A stretch of 64,000 bases of DNA from an uncultured Clostridium sp. Lineage in GTDB: Bacteria > Bacillota > Clostridia > Oscillospirales > Acutalibacteraceae. Positions 42,270 to 51,229 of this stretch are shown one piece after another. The DNA is taken from NCBI GenBank assembly GCA_958422185.1, contig CATZNW010000009.1, positions 1 through 64,000 on the forward strand, written 5' to 3'. Below the pieces are notes generated by a model that was given only the letters and a program-made list of their open reading frames with translations, did no database searches and was not told the origin of the DNA. How positions within the stretch are numbered: the stretch's first letter is position 1; every line of letters begins with the position of its first letter. The position numbers were made by a program, and so were the translations under genes.

Positions 42270-42713
42270 TTACAGCACCTCCACCGTGCCACCTGCAGCT
42301 TCAATTTTAGCCTTGGCAGCCTCACTGACTGCCTTTACCTTTACATTAAGAGCCTTGGTAAGATCGCCCTTTGCGAGCACCTTGATACCGTCAAGCTCTT
42401 TTTTGATAAGTCCGCACGCTTTAAGGCTTTCAGCGTCTACAGTTGCGCCCGCCTCAAATCTCTCTTCAAGGGAAGAAAGATTTACAACAGCGTATTCGGT
42501 GCGGAAAATATTATTAAAACCTCTTTTAGGAACACGTCTCTGAAGAGGCATCTGGCCGCCTTCGAAACCAGCCTGGCGGCTGTATCCCGAACGGGCCTTA
42601 GCGCCTTTATGGCCTTTACCGGCCGTTTTGCCCTGACCTGAACCGGCGCCTCTGCCGATCCTTTTAACGGCTTTCTTTGAGCCCTCAGCAGGAGAAAGTT
42701 CATGTAATTTCAT
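42270..42713 (-). CDS. rplO: 50S ribosomal protein L15
   Basis: 147 residues; Gly/Lys-rich N terminus (KRIGRGAGSGQGKTAGKGHKG) and FEGGQMPLQRRVPKRGF, the family core. Late 50S assembly protein. 17 bases after rpmD, adjoining secY. Confidence 0.98.
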   Translation of the reverse strand: MKLHELSPAEGSKKAVKRIGRGAGSGQGKTAGKGHKGAKARSGYSRQAGFEGGQMPLQRRVPKRGFNNIFRTEYAVVNLSSLEERFEAGATVDAESLKACGLIKKELDGIKVLAKGDLTKALNVKVKAVSEAAKAKIEAAGGTVEVL

Positions 42714-42730
42714 TTAATGCGCACCTCCTC

Positions 42731-42910
42731 TTATGCTTTCTGAGCTTCTACAAGGTGAGAAATCTTTTTGATTTTTCCCTTGGTCTGTTCATTATCCGGC
42801 TGAACGGTTACATTGCCAATCTTGCGAAGACCGAGTGAGTGGGCCGTGGCAATCTGATCCTTTTTACAGCCGATAAGGCTTTTCTTTAAAGTGATTTTAA
42901 TATCTGCCAT
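42731..42910 (-). CDS. rpmD: 50S ribosomal protein L30
   Basis: 59 residues from the ATG at 42910 to a TAA at 42731. MADIKITLKKSLIGCKKDQI, then AHSLGLRKIGNVTVQPDNEQ, matches uL30 closely. Between rpsE and rplO as in other bacteria. Confidence 0.96.
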   Translation of the reverse strand: MADIKITLKKSLIGCKKDQIATAHSLGLRKIGNVTVQPDNEQTKGKIKKISHLVEAQKA

Positions 42911-42922
42911 TTTCCACCCTCC

Positions 42923-43423
42923 TTACTCAAAAATCTTCTTAACCGATTTGCCGCGAACGGCTGCAACCTGCTCTGCCGTGCGCAGCTGAGCAAGTCCGTT
43001 AAGCGTTGCTCTTACTACATTATAAGGGTTATTTGACCTTATAGCCTTTGTACGGATATCAGAAATGCCGACTGTTTCTACAACAGCACGAACGGGACCG
43101 CCCGCGATAACGCCGGTACCCTGAGGGGCAGGCATAAGGAGCACTTCGCCCGCGCCGTATTTCCCTTTAACCTCATGCGGGATCGTGGTTCCTCTCAAAG
43201 CCACTCTCATAACATTCTTTTTTGCATCCTCTATACCCTTGCGGATAGCGTCCGGAACCTCGCCGGACTTGCCAACGCCGAAGCCGACAAGACCGTTGCC
43301 GTCACCGACAACAACAAGAGCTGAAAACTTATAGATACGGCCGCCCTTTACGGTTTTAGAAACGCGGTTAATTTTTACAACTCTTTCTTCAAGTTCCATT
43401 GAAGACACATCTATCTTTGACAT
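42923..43423 (-). CDS. rpsE: 30S ribosomal protein S5
   Basis: 166 residues; double-stranded-RNA-binding-like N domain (ERVVKINRVSKTVKGGR; VVVGDGNGLVGFGVGKSGEV) and C domain (PQGTGVIAGGPVRAVVE). Helps decoding accuracy at the ribosomal entry. Confidence 0.98.
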   Translation of the reverse strand: MSKIDVSSMELEERVVKINRVSKTVKGGRIYKFSALVVVGDGNGLVGFGVGKSGEVPDAIRKGIEDAKKNVMRVALRGTTIPHEVKGKYGAGEVLLMPAPQGTGVIAGGPVRAVVETVGISDIRTKAIRSNNPYNVVRATLNGLAQLRTAEQVAAVRGKSVKKIFE

Positions 43424-43442
43424 AAAGCATTATCCTCCTTCT

Positions 43443-43802
43443 TTAGAACTTAAGTCCGCCTTCACGGGCGCCGTCCGCAACAGCGGCAACACGACCGTGA
43501 TAAACATAACCGCCGCGGTCAAATACGCACTTTTCAATGCCCTTTGCCTTGGCTCTTTCCGCCAGTGTTTTACCGACAGCTTTAGCTGCCTCTACATTAC
43601 CGCCGTAGGCGGTGAAATCCTTTTCAACAGTTGAAGCCTGAGCGAGAGTTACGCCGGCAACATCGTCGATAAGCTGAACGTAAATATTGCTGAGGGAGCG
43701 ATATACATTGAGCCTGGGACAATCAACTGTGCCGGAAATCTTTCTGCGCACTCTCTGGTGACGCCTTTTTCTTGCTTTATTTGCATCCTGTCTTGAAACC
43801 AA
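43443..43802 (-). CDS. rplR: 50S ribosomal protein L18
   Basis: 119 residues; basic N terminus RKRRHQRVRRKISGT and C-terminal FDRGGYVYHGRVAAVADGAR, binding 5S rRNA with L5. 19 bases after rpsE's upstream neighbour rplF; standard spc position. Confidence 0.98.
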   Translation of the reverse strand: MVSRQDANKARKRRHQRVRRKISGTVDCPRLNVYRSLSNIYVQLIDDVAGVTLAQASTVEKDFTAYGGNVEAAKAVGKTLAERAKAKGIEKCVFDRGGYVYHGRVAAVADGAREGGLKF

Positions 43803-43820
43803 AGTAATTCACTCCTTCCC

Positions 43821-44360
43821 TTATTTCTTACCTGCTTTGCCCTCTTTGCGGCGGATATGCTCTTCGGCATATTTGATACCCTTGCCTTTATACGGCTCGG
43901 GAGGTCTCTTTTCGCGAACCTGTGCAGCGAACTGACCTACCGCCTGCTTATCTGCGCCGGATATTACGATCTGGTTTGCAGAAGGGCATTCGATCTTAAC
44001 GCCCTCGGGAGCAGTCATAGTTACCTGATGTGAATAGCCGAGGTTCATAACGAGATTATTGCCCTGCATCTGAACACGGTAACCTACGCCGTTAACCTCA
44101 AGCACCTTTTTGAAGCCGTTTACAACGCCCTCTACCATATTTGCGATAAGAGCGCGAGTAAGGCCGTGAAGGGCTCTGTTTTCCTTTTCGTCGTTTGGCC
44201 TGGAGCAGCTGATAACACCGTTATCAACGCTTACGCTGATATTCGGATGCTTATCCATGGAAAGGGTTCCGTTAGGTCCTTTAACGGTGATTGCGTTTCC
44301 GTTAACAGCAACGTCAACTCCTGCCGGAATTGTGATCGGCTTTAAGCCTATTCGTGACAT
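43821..44360 (-). CDS. rplF: 50S ribosomal protein L6
   Basis: 179 residues, two repeated L6 folds; PVTIPAGVDV-like PITIPAGVDVAVNGN at the start and the conserved PEPYKGKGIKYAEEHIRRKEGK at the end. Near the factor-binding site of the 50S subunit. Confidence 0.98.
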   Translation of the reverse strand: MSRIGLKPITIPAGVDVAVNGNAITVKGPNGTLSMDKHPNISVSVDNGVISCSRPNDEKENRALHGLTRALIANMVEGVVNGFKKVLEVNGVGYRVQMQGNNLVMNLGYSHQVTMTAPEGVKIECPSANQIVISGADKQAVGQFAAQVREKRPPEPYKGKGIKYAEEHIRRKEGKAGKK

Positions 44361-44376
44361 ACCTTACTGCACCTCC

Positions 44377-44775
44377 TTACCATACGAACGCAAGAACTTC
44401 GCCGCCAACATTCTGTTTGCGCGCTTCCTTATCCGTCATAACGCCCTTTGATGTGGAAATGATTGCCACACCAAGGCCTTTCATAACCTTGGGCATATCC
44501 TCTACATTTGAGTAAATGCGGAGACCCGGTTTGGAAACTCTGCGAAGACCTGTGATAACCTGTGATTTTCCTTCTCCGTATTTGAGGGTTACACGGATAA
44601 CACCCTGTTTGTCATCTTCAATAACCTTGAACGATTTGATATAACCTTCATCAACAAGAATCTGAGCAATTGCCTTCTTCATCTTTGACGCAGGAATATC
44701 TACTGTATCGTGTTTTGCCGAATTAGCGTTACGAATTCTTGTAAGCATATCAGCGATAGGGTCTGTAATATGCAT
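44377..44775 (-). CDS. rpsH: 30S ribosomal protein S8
   Basis: 132 residues; DPIADMLTRIRNANSAKHDTV at the start and ISTSKGVMTDKEARKQNVGG at the end. S8 binds 16S helix 21 and is the classic autoregulator of the spc operon in enteric bacteria; whether it does so here cannot be read. Confidence 0.98.
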   Translation of the reverse strand: MHITDPIADMLTRIRNANSAKHDTVDIPASKMKKAIAQILVDEGYIKSFKVIEDDKQGVIRVTLKYGEGKSQVITGLRRVSKPGLRIYSNVEDMPKVMKGLGVAIISTSKGVMTDKEARKQNVGGEVLAFVW

Positions 44776-44815
44776 TGATATTTCCTCCTTTATAAATTTA
44801 GCAATTTCCCATTTC

Positions 44816-45001
44816 TTACCATGAAGATTTTGTTACTCCGGGGATCTCGCCCTTATGAGCAAGTTCTCTGAAGCAGATACGGCATACGCCATACTTACGA
44901 AGATAAGCATGAGGTCTACCGCAGATCTTACATCTGTTGTAAGCTCTTGTTGAATATTTAGCAGGCCTTGCAGCCTTAACTTTCATAGATGTCTTTGCCA
45001 C
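44816..45001 (-). CDS. rpsN: 30S ribosomal protein S14, type Z
   Basis: 61 residues, the short zinc form (rpsZ/rpsN1) with CKICGRPHAYLRKYGVCRIC, a four-cysteine ribbon. Gram-positive-type S14 in its spc position. Confidence 0.98.
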   Translation of the reverse strand: MAKTSMKVKAARPAKYSTRAYNRCKICGRPHAYLRKYGVCRICFRELAHKGEIPGVTKSSW

Positions 45002-45013
45002 GATATTCCCTCC

Positions 45014-45556
45014 TTACTCTGAAAACGGAGCGCCCAGCATTCTGAGGAGCTCTCTGCCTTCTTCATCAGTATTGGCAGTTGTTACCATAATGATATCCAT
45101 GCCGCGAACGGCGTCAATCTTATCATAATCGATCTCCGGGAAAATCAACTGCTCTTTGATACCCATGGCATAGTTGCCGCGGCCGTCAAACGAGTTGGGG
45201 TTGATACCTCTGAAGTCACGAACTCTGGGAAGGGCCAGATTGAAGAATCTGTCAAGAAATTCATACATCTTATCGCCTCTGAGAGTTACTTTGACACCGA
45301 TCGGCATGCCTTCACGAAGCTTGAAGTTAGCAACGGATTTCTTTGCACGGCATACGATCGGTCTCTGACCGGTTATTGTGCTGAGGTCATTGATGATAGC
45401 GTCAACGACCTTAGAGTTGTCGCGCGCCTCACCGCAGCCGACATTGAGAACAATCTTGTCAAGCTTAGGGATTTGCATAACAGACTTGTACTCAAATTTT
45501 TTCATAAGAGCCGGAGCGATCTCGCTCTTATAGGCTTCTTTTAATCTTGCAGCCAT
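45014..45556 (-). CDS. rplE: 50S ribosomal protein L5
   Basis: 180 residues; NVGCGEARDNSKVVDAIIND, RAKKSVANFKLREGMPIG and LPRVRDFRGINPNSFDGRGN are family motifs. Binds 5S rRNA and contacts the P-site tRNA. Confidence 0.98.
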   Translation of the reverse strand: MAARLKEAYKSEIAPALMKKFEYKSVMQIPKLDKIVLNVGCGEARDNSKVVDAIINDLSTITGQRPIVCRAKKSVANFKLREGMPIGVKVTLRGDKMYEFLDRFFNLALPRVRDFRGINPNSFDGRGNYAMGIKEQLIFPEIDYDKIDAVRGMDIIMVTTANTDEEGRELLRMLGAPFSE

Positions 45557-45576
45557 CAGTTATGTTCCTCCCTTTC

Positions 45577-45879
45577 TTAAAATTCATTCGCGCATTGCTT
45601 GCACACGCGCTTACCGTTTTTATGACCTACACGGGTAGCTTTGCCGCATTTAGGACAAACGAGCTGAACCTTTGATGCATAAAGAGCAGATTCAACCGGA
45701 ACGAGTCCGCCCTGCTCGCCCATCTTACGGGGCTTTACATGCTTGGTTACGATGTTTACCTTTTTTACGATAACCTTACCCTCTTTGGGGCTTACGGCAA
45801 TTACCTCGCCTTTAACGCCTTTTGATTTACCGCTGAGCACCATAACGGTATCACCGGTTTTTACAAACATTTTACTCAT
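45577..45879 (-). CDS. rplX: 50S ribosomal protein L24, with C-terminal zinc ribbon
   Basis: 100 residues; KOW motif TGDTVMVLSGKSKGVKGEVI, and a C terminus with CPKCGKATRV and CKQC, a paired-cysteine ribbon found in many Firmicutes L24 proteins. Early 50S assembly initiator. Confidence 0.97.
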   Translation of the reverse strand: MSKMFVKTGDTVMVLSGKSKGVKGEVIAVSPKEGKVIVKKVNIVTKHVKPRKMGEQGGLVPVESALYASKVQLVCPKCGKATRVGHKNGKRVCKQCANEF

Positions 45880-45894
45880 ATTTCAGCACCTCCA

Positions 45895-46263
45895 TTAAAG
45901 TACTTCCGGAGCAAGAGAAAGGATCTTCATATAATCCTTATCACGCAGTTCTCTGGCTACCGGTCCGAAAATACGGGTGCCTCGAGGAGTTTTATCCTCT
46001 TTTATAATTACGGCAGCATTTTCATCAAAACGAATGTACTGACCGTCGTCACGACGTACACCTTTAGTTGTACGAACGATGACTGCTTTAACAACTTCGC
46101 CTTTTTTAACAACGCCGTTTGGGGCTGCTTTCTTGACAGAAGCAACGATAACATCACCGATGTTTGCATATCTTCTGCCGGAGCCGCCGAGCACGCGGAT
46201 GCAAAGAAGCTCTTTCGCGCCGGTATTGTCTGCAACTTTAAGACGGCTTTCCTGTTGTATCAC
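45895..46263 (-). CDS. rplN: 50S ribosomal protein L14
   Basis: 122 residues, the exact family length if translation starts at the GTG at 46263 (product MIQQESRLKVADNTGAKELL). AAGGAGG lies 8 bases upstream. A longer reading from further upstream would put the ribosome binding site inside the coding sequence. C terminus ends MKILSLAPEVL as usual. Confidence 0.97.
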   Translation of the reverse strand: MIQQESRLKVADNTGAKELLCIRVLGGSGRRYANIGDVIVASVKKAAPNGVVKKGEVVKAVIVRTTKGVRRDDGQYIRFDENAAVIIKEDKTPRGTRIFGPVARELRDKDYMKILSLAPEVL

Positions 46264-46362
46264 AGCATTTTCCTCCTTCGTACTGCAAAATAACACTTTG
46301 CATCTTGCAGTTATTATTTTATAAAACTAAATTATTCTTAAAAGCAATGTAATTCGTAATGA

Positions 46363-46620
46363 TTACTTAGCCTTTTCAATAACTTCTACAACGCGCCATC
46401 TCTTATCCTTGCTGAGCGGGCGGGTCTCCATAATAAGAACCTTATCGCCTACACCGCAGGCATTTTCCTCATCATGCGCCTTGTATTTAACCGTGCGGTT
46501 GATGATCTTTCCGTAAAGCGGATGGCGTACCCTGTCCTTAATCGTAACAACAACGGTCTTATCCATCTTATCGCTTGATACTATACCAACTCTTGTTTTT
46601 CTGAGGTTTCTTTCGCTCAT
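46363..46620 (-). CDS. rpsQ: 30S ribosomal protein S17
   Basis: 85 residues, OB fold; RKTRVGIVSSDKMDKTVVV and VRHPLYGKIINRTVKYKAHDE are conserved. A 99-base gap to rplN holds AT-rich sequence and the rplN ribosome binding site; no clear promoter was seen there. Confidence 0.98.
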   Translation of the reverse strand: MSERNLRKTRVGIVSSDKMDKTVVVTIKDRVRHPLYGKIINRTVKYKAHDEENACGVGDKVLIMETRPLSKDKRWRVVEVIEKAK

Positions 46621-46638
46621 AATAAACTACCTCCTATC

Positions 46639-46842
46639 TTAAGAATTTGAGTCTGCAAGCTCGATCTCGCGCTCAACTGTTTTGATGCGTGCGATATCTT
46701 TTCTTACAGCTTTGATTCTCATGGGATTGTCGAGCTGGTTGATAGCCTGCTGGAAATGAAGATTAAAGAGCTCTTCTTTAAGCTCCGCAAGCTTAGCCGC
46801 GCGCTGTTCAGCGCTGAGCTTCTTTATTTCAGCTGCTTTCAT
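46639..46842 (-). CDS. rpmC: 50S ribosomal protein L29
   Basis: 67 residues, two-helix protein (LAELKEELFNLHFQQAINQL, RIKAVRKDIARIKT) at the peptide exit, docking site for SRP and trigger factor. Its ATG shares one base with the rplP stop (TAATG). Confidence 0.97.
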   Translation of the reverse strand: MKAAEIKKLSAEQRAAKLAELKEELFNLHFQQAINQLDNPMRIKAVRKDIARIKTVEREIELADSNS

Positions 46843-47264
46843 TACTGCTCGCCTCCCTCTTCTTTAGTGATGAATCTGCATTTGATAGGAAGTTTGTTTG
46901 CCGCAAGACGCATAGCCTCGCGCGCCACAACCTCATCAACGCCGCCAAGCTCAAACATAACTCTGCCCGGCTTAACGACTGCTACCCAGTAGTCGACGTT
47001 ACCTTTACCTTTACCCATACGGGTATCCGCCGGCCTTGCCGTGATCGGCTTATCGGGGAAAATCTTAATCCATACCTGACCGCCACGCTTTGTATAACGG
47101 GTCATGGCGATACGGGCTGCCTCGATCTGAGCTGCCGTTATCCATGCAGGCTCAGTAGCCTGAAGACCGTACTGGCCGTAAGTTACCTTATTGCCCCTTG
47201 TAGCCTCACCGGTCATACGACCCCTGTGCTGCTTACGGTGCTTAACACGCTTTGGTAAGAGCAT
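46842..47264 (-). CDS. rplP: 50S ribosomal protein L16
   Basis: 140 residues; LLPKRVKHRKQHRGRM at the start, ARIAMTRYTKRGGQVWIKIF and MGKGKGNVDYWVAVVKPGR. Positions tRNA in the A site. Its ATG overlaps the rpsC stop by one base (TAATG), and its own stop overlaps rpmC the same way. Confidence 0.98.
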   Translation of the reverse strand: MLLPKRVKHRKQHRGRMTGEATRGNKVTYGQYGLQATEPAWITAAQIEAARIAMTRYTKRGGQVWIKIFPDKPITARPADTRMGKGKGNVDYWVAVVKPGRVMFELGGVDEVVAREAMRLAANKLPIKCRFITKEEGGEQ

Positions 47265-48004
47265 TAGTGATTTCCTCCTTCCCTGCGCCTGCCGCCTCTG
47301 TAGTTATCTCTGTTATTATCTCTGCGGCGGGAGTAGTTGTTTCTTCTCTGCGGCTTGTTTCTGCTTTCACGCAGAACCTCGCCCTGATAGATCCAAGTTT
47401 TTACGCCGATGCGGCCATAGGTTGTTGCAGCCTCCGCAGTACCGTAATCGATATCCGCGCGGATTGTCTGAAGCGGGATCGTGCCTTCCTTATATGTTTC
47501 GGAACGAGCGATTTCGGCTCCGCCGATACGTCCGGACACCTGAACCTTGATACCGCGAGCTCCCCATCTCATCGTGTTTCGGATTGCCTGCTTAACCGCA
47601 CGGCGGAATGAAACACGCTTTTCAAGCTGAGTAGCAATGCTCTGCGCAACAAGAGTTGCATTCAGATCCGGCTGCTTGATCTCTATGATATTGATGAAAA
47701 CTTCATCATTCTTTTTGCCGAGTTTCTTGGCGCATATAGCCTTGAGTTTATCAATCTCAGCGCCCTGCTTGCCGATAACCATGCCCGGCTTGGCGCAGTG
47801 AATATTGATTCTTACGCGCTTAGCGTCACGCTCGATCTCTACTTTTGGAACACCCGCGCTTTTCAGGGTCTCAAGCAAATACTTGCGAAGGTTGTGATCC
47901 TCAACAAGGGTATTGCCGAAATCAGCCTTTTTAGCGTACCAGCGAGAGTCCCAGTTCTTGATAACGCCGATTCTTAAACCGGTTGGATTACATTTCTGTC
48001 CCAT
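47264..48004 (-). CDS. rpsC: 30S ribosomal protein S3
   Basis: 246 residues; N-terminal PTGLRIGVIKNWDSRWYAKK, KH domain with GMVIGKQGAEIDKLK, C-terminal domain GRIGGAEIARSETYKEGTIP. The tail after residue 215 is an Arg/Asn/Gly-rich low-complexity extension (NNYSRRRDNNRDNYRGGRRR) longer than in Bacillus, seen in several Clostridia. Confidence 0.98.
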   Translation of the reverse strand: MGQKCNPTGLRIGVIKNWDSRWYAKKADFGNTLVEDHNLRKYLLETLKSAGVPKVEIERDAKRVRINIHCAKPGMVIGKQGAEIDKLKAICAKKLGKKNDEVFINIIEIKQPDLNATLVAQSIATQLEKRVSFRRAVKQAIRNTMRWGARGIKVQVSGRIGGAEIARSETYKEGTIPLQTIRADIDYGTAEAATTYGRIGVKTWIYQGEVLRESRNKPQRRNNYSRRRDNNRDNYRGGRRREGGNH

Positions 48005-48022
48005 CTAACTTTTCCTCCTCGC

Positions 48023-48361
48023 TTAGTCTTCCATTTCCGAAACGGTAATGGTAATGTGTGATGTTCTCTTATTGATTCTGTATGCTCTGCCCTGAGCTCT
48101 GGGACGGATCCTTTTAAGAGTGGGGCCCGCGGTTACATTGCAGTAGCTTACATACAGTCTTGATACGTCCATATTATTGTTGTTCTCCGCATTTGCCATG
48201 GCAGACTTAAGAACCTTTGCAAGAGGCTCTGTTGCAGCCTTTGGTGTGTGCTTAAGGATAGCCATTGCCTTATCGCAAGGTTGATTTCTGATCAGATCAA
48301 GAACGATCTGTACCTTTCTCGGAGAAATACGAACATATGTTGCCTTAGCTGTTGCTTCCAT
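48023..48361 (-). CDS. rplV: 50S ribosomal protein L22
   Basis: 112 residues; ATYVRISPRKVQIVLDLIRN and the extended loop RLYVSYCNVTAGPTLKRIRP that lines the exit tunnel (site of some macrolide-resistance changes). No insertion or deletion is visible in the loop. Confidence 0.98.
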   Translation of the reverse strand: MEATAKATYVRISPRKVQIVLDLIRNQPCDKAMAILKHTPKAATEPLAKVLKSAMANAENNNNMDVSRLYVSYCNVTAGPTLKRIRPRAQGRAYRINKRTSHITITVSEMED

Positions 48362-48380
48362 AGTTTAATTCTCCTTTCAA

Positions 48381-48653
48381 TTACTTCGTTGTTTTTGAGC
48401 CTGCATGGCCGCGGAACGTTCTTGTGGGAGCGAACTCGCCGAGTTTGTGACCAACCATATCCTCAGTTACATAAACAGGAACATGCTTTCTACCGTCATG
48501 AACAGCAAACGTGTGTCCTACGAACTCAGGGAAGATAGTTGAACTTCTTGACCAGGTCTTGATAACCTGCTTATCGCCCTTTTCATTGAGAGCGGCTACC
48601 TTTTTATAAAGGCTTTCTTCAACATAAGCGCCTTTTTTAGTACTTCTACTCAT
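48381..48653 (-). CDS. rpsS: 30S ribosomal protein S19
   Basis: 90 residues; SRSTKKGAYVEESLYKKV, IKTWSRSSTIFPEFVGHT and EFAPTRTFRGHAG match uS19. Partner of RimM and S13 in the 30S head. Confidence 0.98.
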   Translation of the reverse strand: MSRSTKKGAYVEESLYKKVAALNEKGDKQVIKTWSRSSTIFPEFVGHTFAVHDGRKHVPVYVTEDMVGHKLGEFAPTRTFRGHAGSKTTK

Positions 48654-48672
48654 CTAATCTTCTCCTTTCCTC

Positions 48673-49506
48673 TTATTTACCGTTACGACGTCTTACGATC
48701 ATCTTATTGGAAGCTTTTTTCCTGTTGCGTGTCTTATAACCAAGAGCAGGTTTGCCCCAAGGTGTAACAGGACCGGGACGGCCGATAGGTGATTTGCCTT
48801 CACCGCCGCCGTGGGGGTGATCGTTCGGGTTCATAACAGAACCGCGGACGGTTGGCCTCCAGCCCATATTGCGCTTGCGGCCGGCCTTACCGATCTTGAC
48901 GTTAGCGTGATCGGTATTTCCTACAACGCCGATCGTTGCCATACAGTCAACCGGGACGTTGCGAAGCTCGCCGGACGGGAGCCTGAGCAACGCATAAGGG
49001 CCTTCGATAGCCATAAGCTGAGCGCTGTTGCCAGCTGAACGTGCAAGCTGAGCGCCTCTTCCGGGATAAAGCTCTACATTGTGGATAATTGTTCCGACAG
49101 GGATATTCTTGAGCGGAAGCGCATTGCCCGCTACGATATCAGCCTCAGGGCCTGCAACCACCGTTGCGCCTACTTTGAGGCCTTCCGGAGCAAGGATATA
49201 GCTCTTGACTCCGTCTTCATACTGAATAAGAGCGATATGAGCCGAGCGGTTCGGATCGTATTCGATCGTTTTTACCGTTGCGGGCACATCGAACTTCTGT
49301 CTCTTGAAATCGATCACGCGGTATTTTCTTCTGTTTCCGCCGCCGCGGTGACGTACGGTTATTCTTCCGTAAGAGTTACGGCCTGATTTTTTGCTGATGG
49401 GCTCAAGCAAGGACCTTTCAGGAGCAACTTTAGAGAGGGAAGAATAATCTGTTACCGACATATTCCTTCTTGAAGGAGTGGTCGGCTTGTAATTCTTTAT
49501 AGCCAT
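48673..49506 (-). CDS. rplB: 50S ribosomal protein L2
   Basis: 277 residues starting at the ATG at 49506 (AIKNYKPTTPSRRNMSV), with AAAGGA upstream; an in-frame codon 42 bases earlier precedes that site. The conserved C-terminal MNPNDHPHGGGEGKSPIGRP holds the His near the peptidyl-transferase centre. Confidence 0.98.
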   Translation of the reverse strand: MAIKNYKPTTPSRRNMSVTDYSSLSKVAPERSLLEPISKKSGRNSYGRITVRHRGGGNRRKYRVIDFKRQKFDVPATVKTIEYDPNRSAHIALIQYEDGVKSYILAPEGLKVGATVVAGPEADIVAGNALPLKNIPVGTIIHNVELYPGRGAQLARSAGNSAQLMAIEGPYALLRLPSGELRNVPVDCMATIGVVGNTDHANVKIGKAGRKRNMGWRPTVRGSVMNPNDHPHGGGEGKSPIGRPGPVTPWGKPALGYKTRNRKKASNKMIVRRRNGK

Positions 49507-49604
49507 TATTATTTTTCCTTTCTGAATAACTTTGCGAAGAGATGGCACTCTTCATACCTCATCATTCGAAATTTCTCTAATATATAAATGTAATAGAAAC
49601 CGGA

Positions 49605-49901
49605 TTACATCATATCGTTGAAGAATTCAATTTCCTTTGAATCCTCCGCAAGTGTAACGATTGCCTTTTTCCAGGAAGGTGTGTAGCCCTTGTTCATGCC
49701 CTGACGGCGCTCATGGCCGCGTACGTTCATGGTATTTACCTTTGCCACTTTCGTTCCGGGGAAAACCTCTTCGATCGCCTTGGCTATCTGTATCTTATTG
49801 GCATCCTTCGCTACCTTGAAGGTATACTTTTTAACAACAAGCCCTGTCATAGACTCTTCTGTAATGATAGGCTTCAGGATAATGTCATGAGCTGTTTTCA
49901 T
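49605..49901 (-). CDS. rplW: 50S ribosomal protein L23
   Basis: 98 residues; AHDIILKPIITEESM at the start and VAKVNTMNVRGHERRQGMNK near the end. Tunnel-exit docking site. Its start touches the rplD stop; 98 bases of AT-rich spacer separate it from rplB, with no extra gene seen. Confidence 0.97.
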   Translation of the reverse strand: MKTAHDIILKPIITEESMTGLVVKKYTFKVAKDANKIQIAKAIEEVFPGTKVAKVNTMNVRGHERRQGMNKGYTPSWKKAIVTLAEDSKEIEFFNDMM

Positions 49902-50524
49902 TACGCATATACCTCCTCAATCTTCTTGGCCGCGTCCTTAAGAACAACAAGATTGCTGCAATTAAGGATATCGTAAACGCAAAGTGTGTTTACCGTTGTG
50001 ACCTTAACACCCTTGATGTTGCGGGCGCTTTTATAAATCGTTTCGTTATTCTCCGGCAGAACGATAAGCACCTTTTTGCCGGTCTTGAGCTTGGAAAGCA
50101 TTTCGGCAACTGCCTTTGTTTTGATCTCCTCAAGCTCTATCTTGTTCACTACAAGCATCTCTGACTCTGCAACTTTTGAAGAAAGCGCGGACTTCATAGC
50201 AAGTCTTCTAACCTTCTTATTTACATTTACCTTATATTTTCTTGGCTTGGGGCCGAGAGCGATACCGCCGTGCGTCCACTGAGGACTTCTGGTTGAGCCC
50301 TGACGGGCACGGCCTGTTCCCTTCTGCCTCCAAGGCTTAGCACCGCCGCCTGAAACTTCGGAACGAGTGAGAGTTGACTGAGTGCCCTGGCGCTGTGCAG
50401 CAAGATAGCTTACAACAGCAAGATGCATTGCATATTTGTTCGGCTCAATGCCGAAAACGGAATCCGCAAGATCAAGCTTTGAAGTTTTGCGGCCTTCCTG
50501 GTTATAAACCTGAACCTGTGCCAT
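49901..50524 (-). CDS. rplD: 50S ribosomal protein L4
   Basis: 207 residues; SDL-like loop RSEVSGGGAKPWRQKGTGRARQ and GGIALGPKPRKYKVNVNKKV. In E. coli free L4 attenuates the S10 operon; the attenuator-like leader upstream of rpsJ here makes the same question relevant. Confidence 0.98.
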   Translation of the reverse strand: MAQVQVYNQEGRKTSKLDLADSVFGIEPNKYAMHLAVVSYLAAQRQGTQSTLTRSEVSGGGAKPWRQKGTGRARQGSTRSPQWTHGGIALGPKPRKYKVNVNKKVRRLAMKSALSSKVAESEMLVVNKIELEEIKTKAVAEMLSKLKTGKKVLIVLPENNETIYKSARNIKGVKVTTVNTLCVYDILNCSNLVVLKDAAKKIEEVYA

Positions 50525-50541
50525 TATAATCTCTCCTTTCC

Positions 50542-51174
50542 TTAAGCTTTAACAGCGTCTGCAATAACAACGATTCCGCCCTTGGGTCCGGGAACGGCTC
50601 CCTTAACGGCGATAAGGTTGTTTTCGTTATCCACCTTAGCAACCTTAAGATTCTGAATGGTTACTGTTTCGTGACCGTAATGACCTGCCATCTTTCTGCC
50701 CTTGAATACTCTTGAAGGACTTGAACACGCACCGAGTGAACCCTGATGACGTGCGTTGGGGCCTGTACCGTGAGACTCACGAAGTCTGGAGAAGTTCCAG
50801 CGCTTGATCGCGCCAGCAGTTCCGTGGCCCTTTGACGTGCCCTTAACGTCCACTACTTCGCCCTCTGCAAAGGTATCTGCCTTGATAATGTCGCCCACAT
50901 TCACCGCCGAACAATCCTCCAGGCGGAACTCCTTAAGAGTTTTCTTGGGAGCAACGTCGTTTTTAGCAAAATGGCCTTTAAGAGGCTTGTTAAGCTTGTT
51001 CATCTTAACGTCGCCGAAGCCGACCTGAACGGCGTCATAGCCGTCGTTTTCAACGGTCTTCTTCTGAGTTACTACGCACGGACCTGCTTCAATAACGGTA
51101 ACAGGGATAACCTTGCCGTTTTCATCGAAGATCTGGGTCATGCCGATCTTTTTTCCGATAATTCCTTTTTTCAT
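50542..51174 (-). CDS. rplC: 50S ribosomal protein L3
   Basis: 210 residues; KGIIGKKIGMTQIFDENGKV at the start, GTSKGHGTAGAIKRWNFSR and the MAGHYGHETVTIQNL loop near the catalytic centre (site for glutamine methylation in some bacteria). 55 bases after rpsJ. Confidence 0.98.
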   Translation of the reverse strand: MKKGIIGKKIGMTQIFDENGKVIPVTVIEAGPCVVTQKKTVENDGYDAVQVGFGDVKMNKLNKPLKGHFAKNDVAPKKTLKEFRLEDCSAVNVGDIIKADTFAEGEVVDVKGTSKGHGTAGAIKRWNFSRLRESHGTGPNARHQGSLGACSSPSRVFKGRKMAGHYGHETVTIQNLKVAKVDNENNLIAVKGAVPGPKGGIVVIADAVKA

Positions 51175-51229
51175 TATTTTTCCTCCTTGGTTATTGGTTG
51201 GTCTCCCAACTTGACCTCGTCAAGCGCGA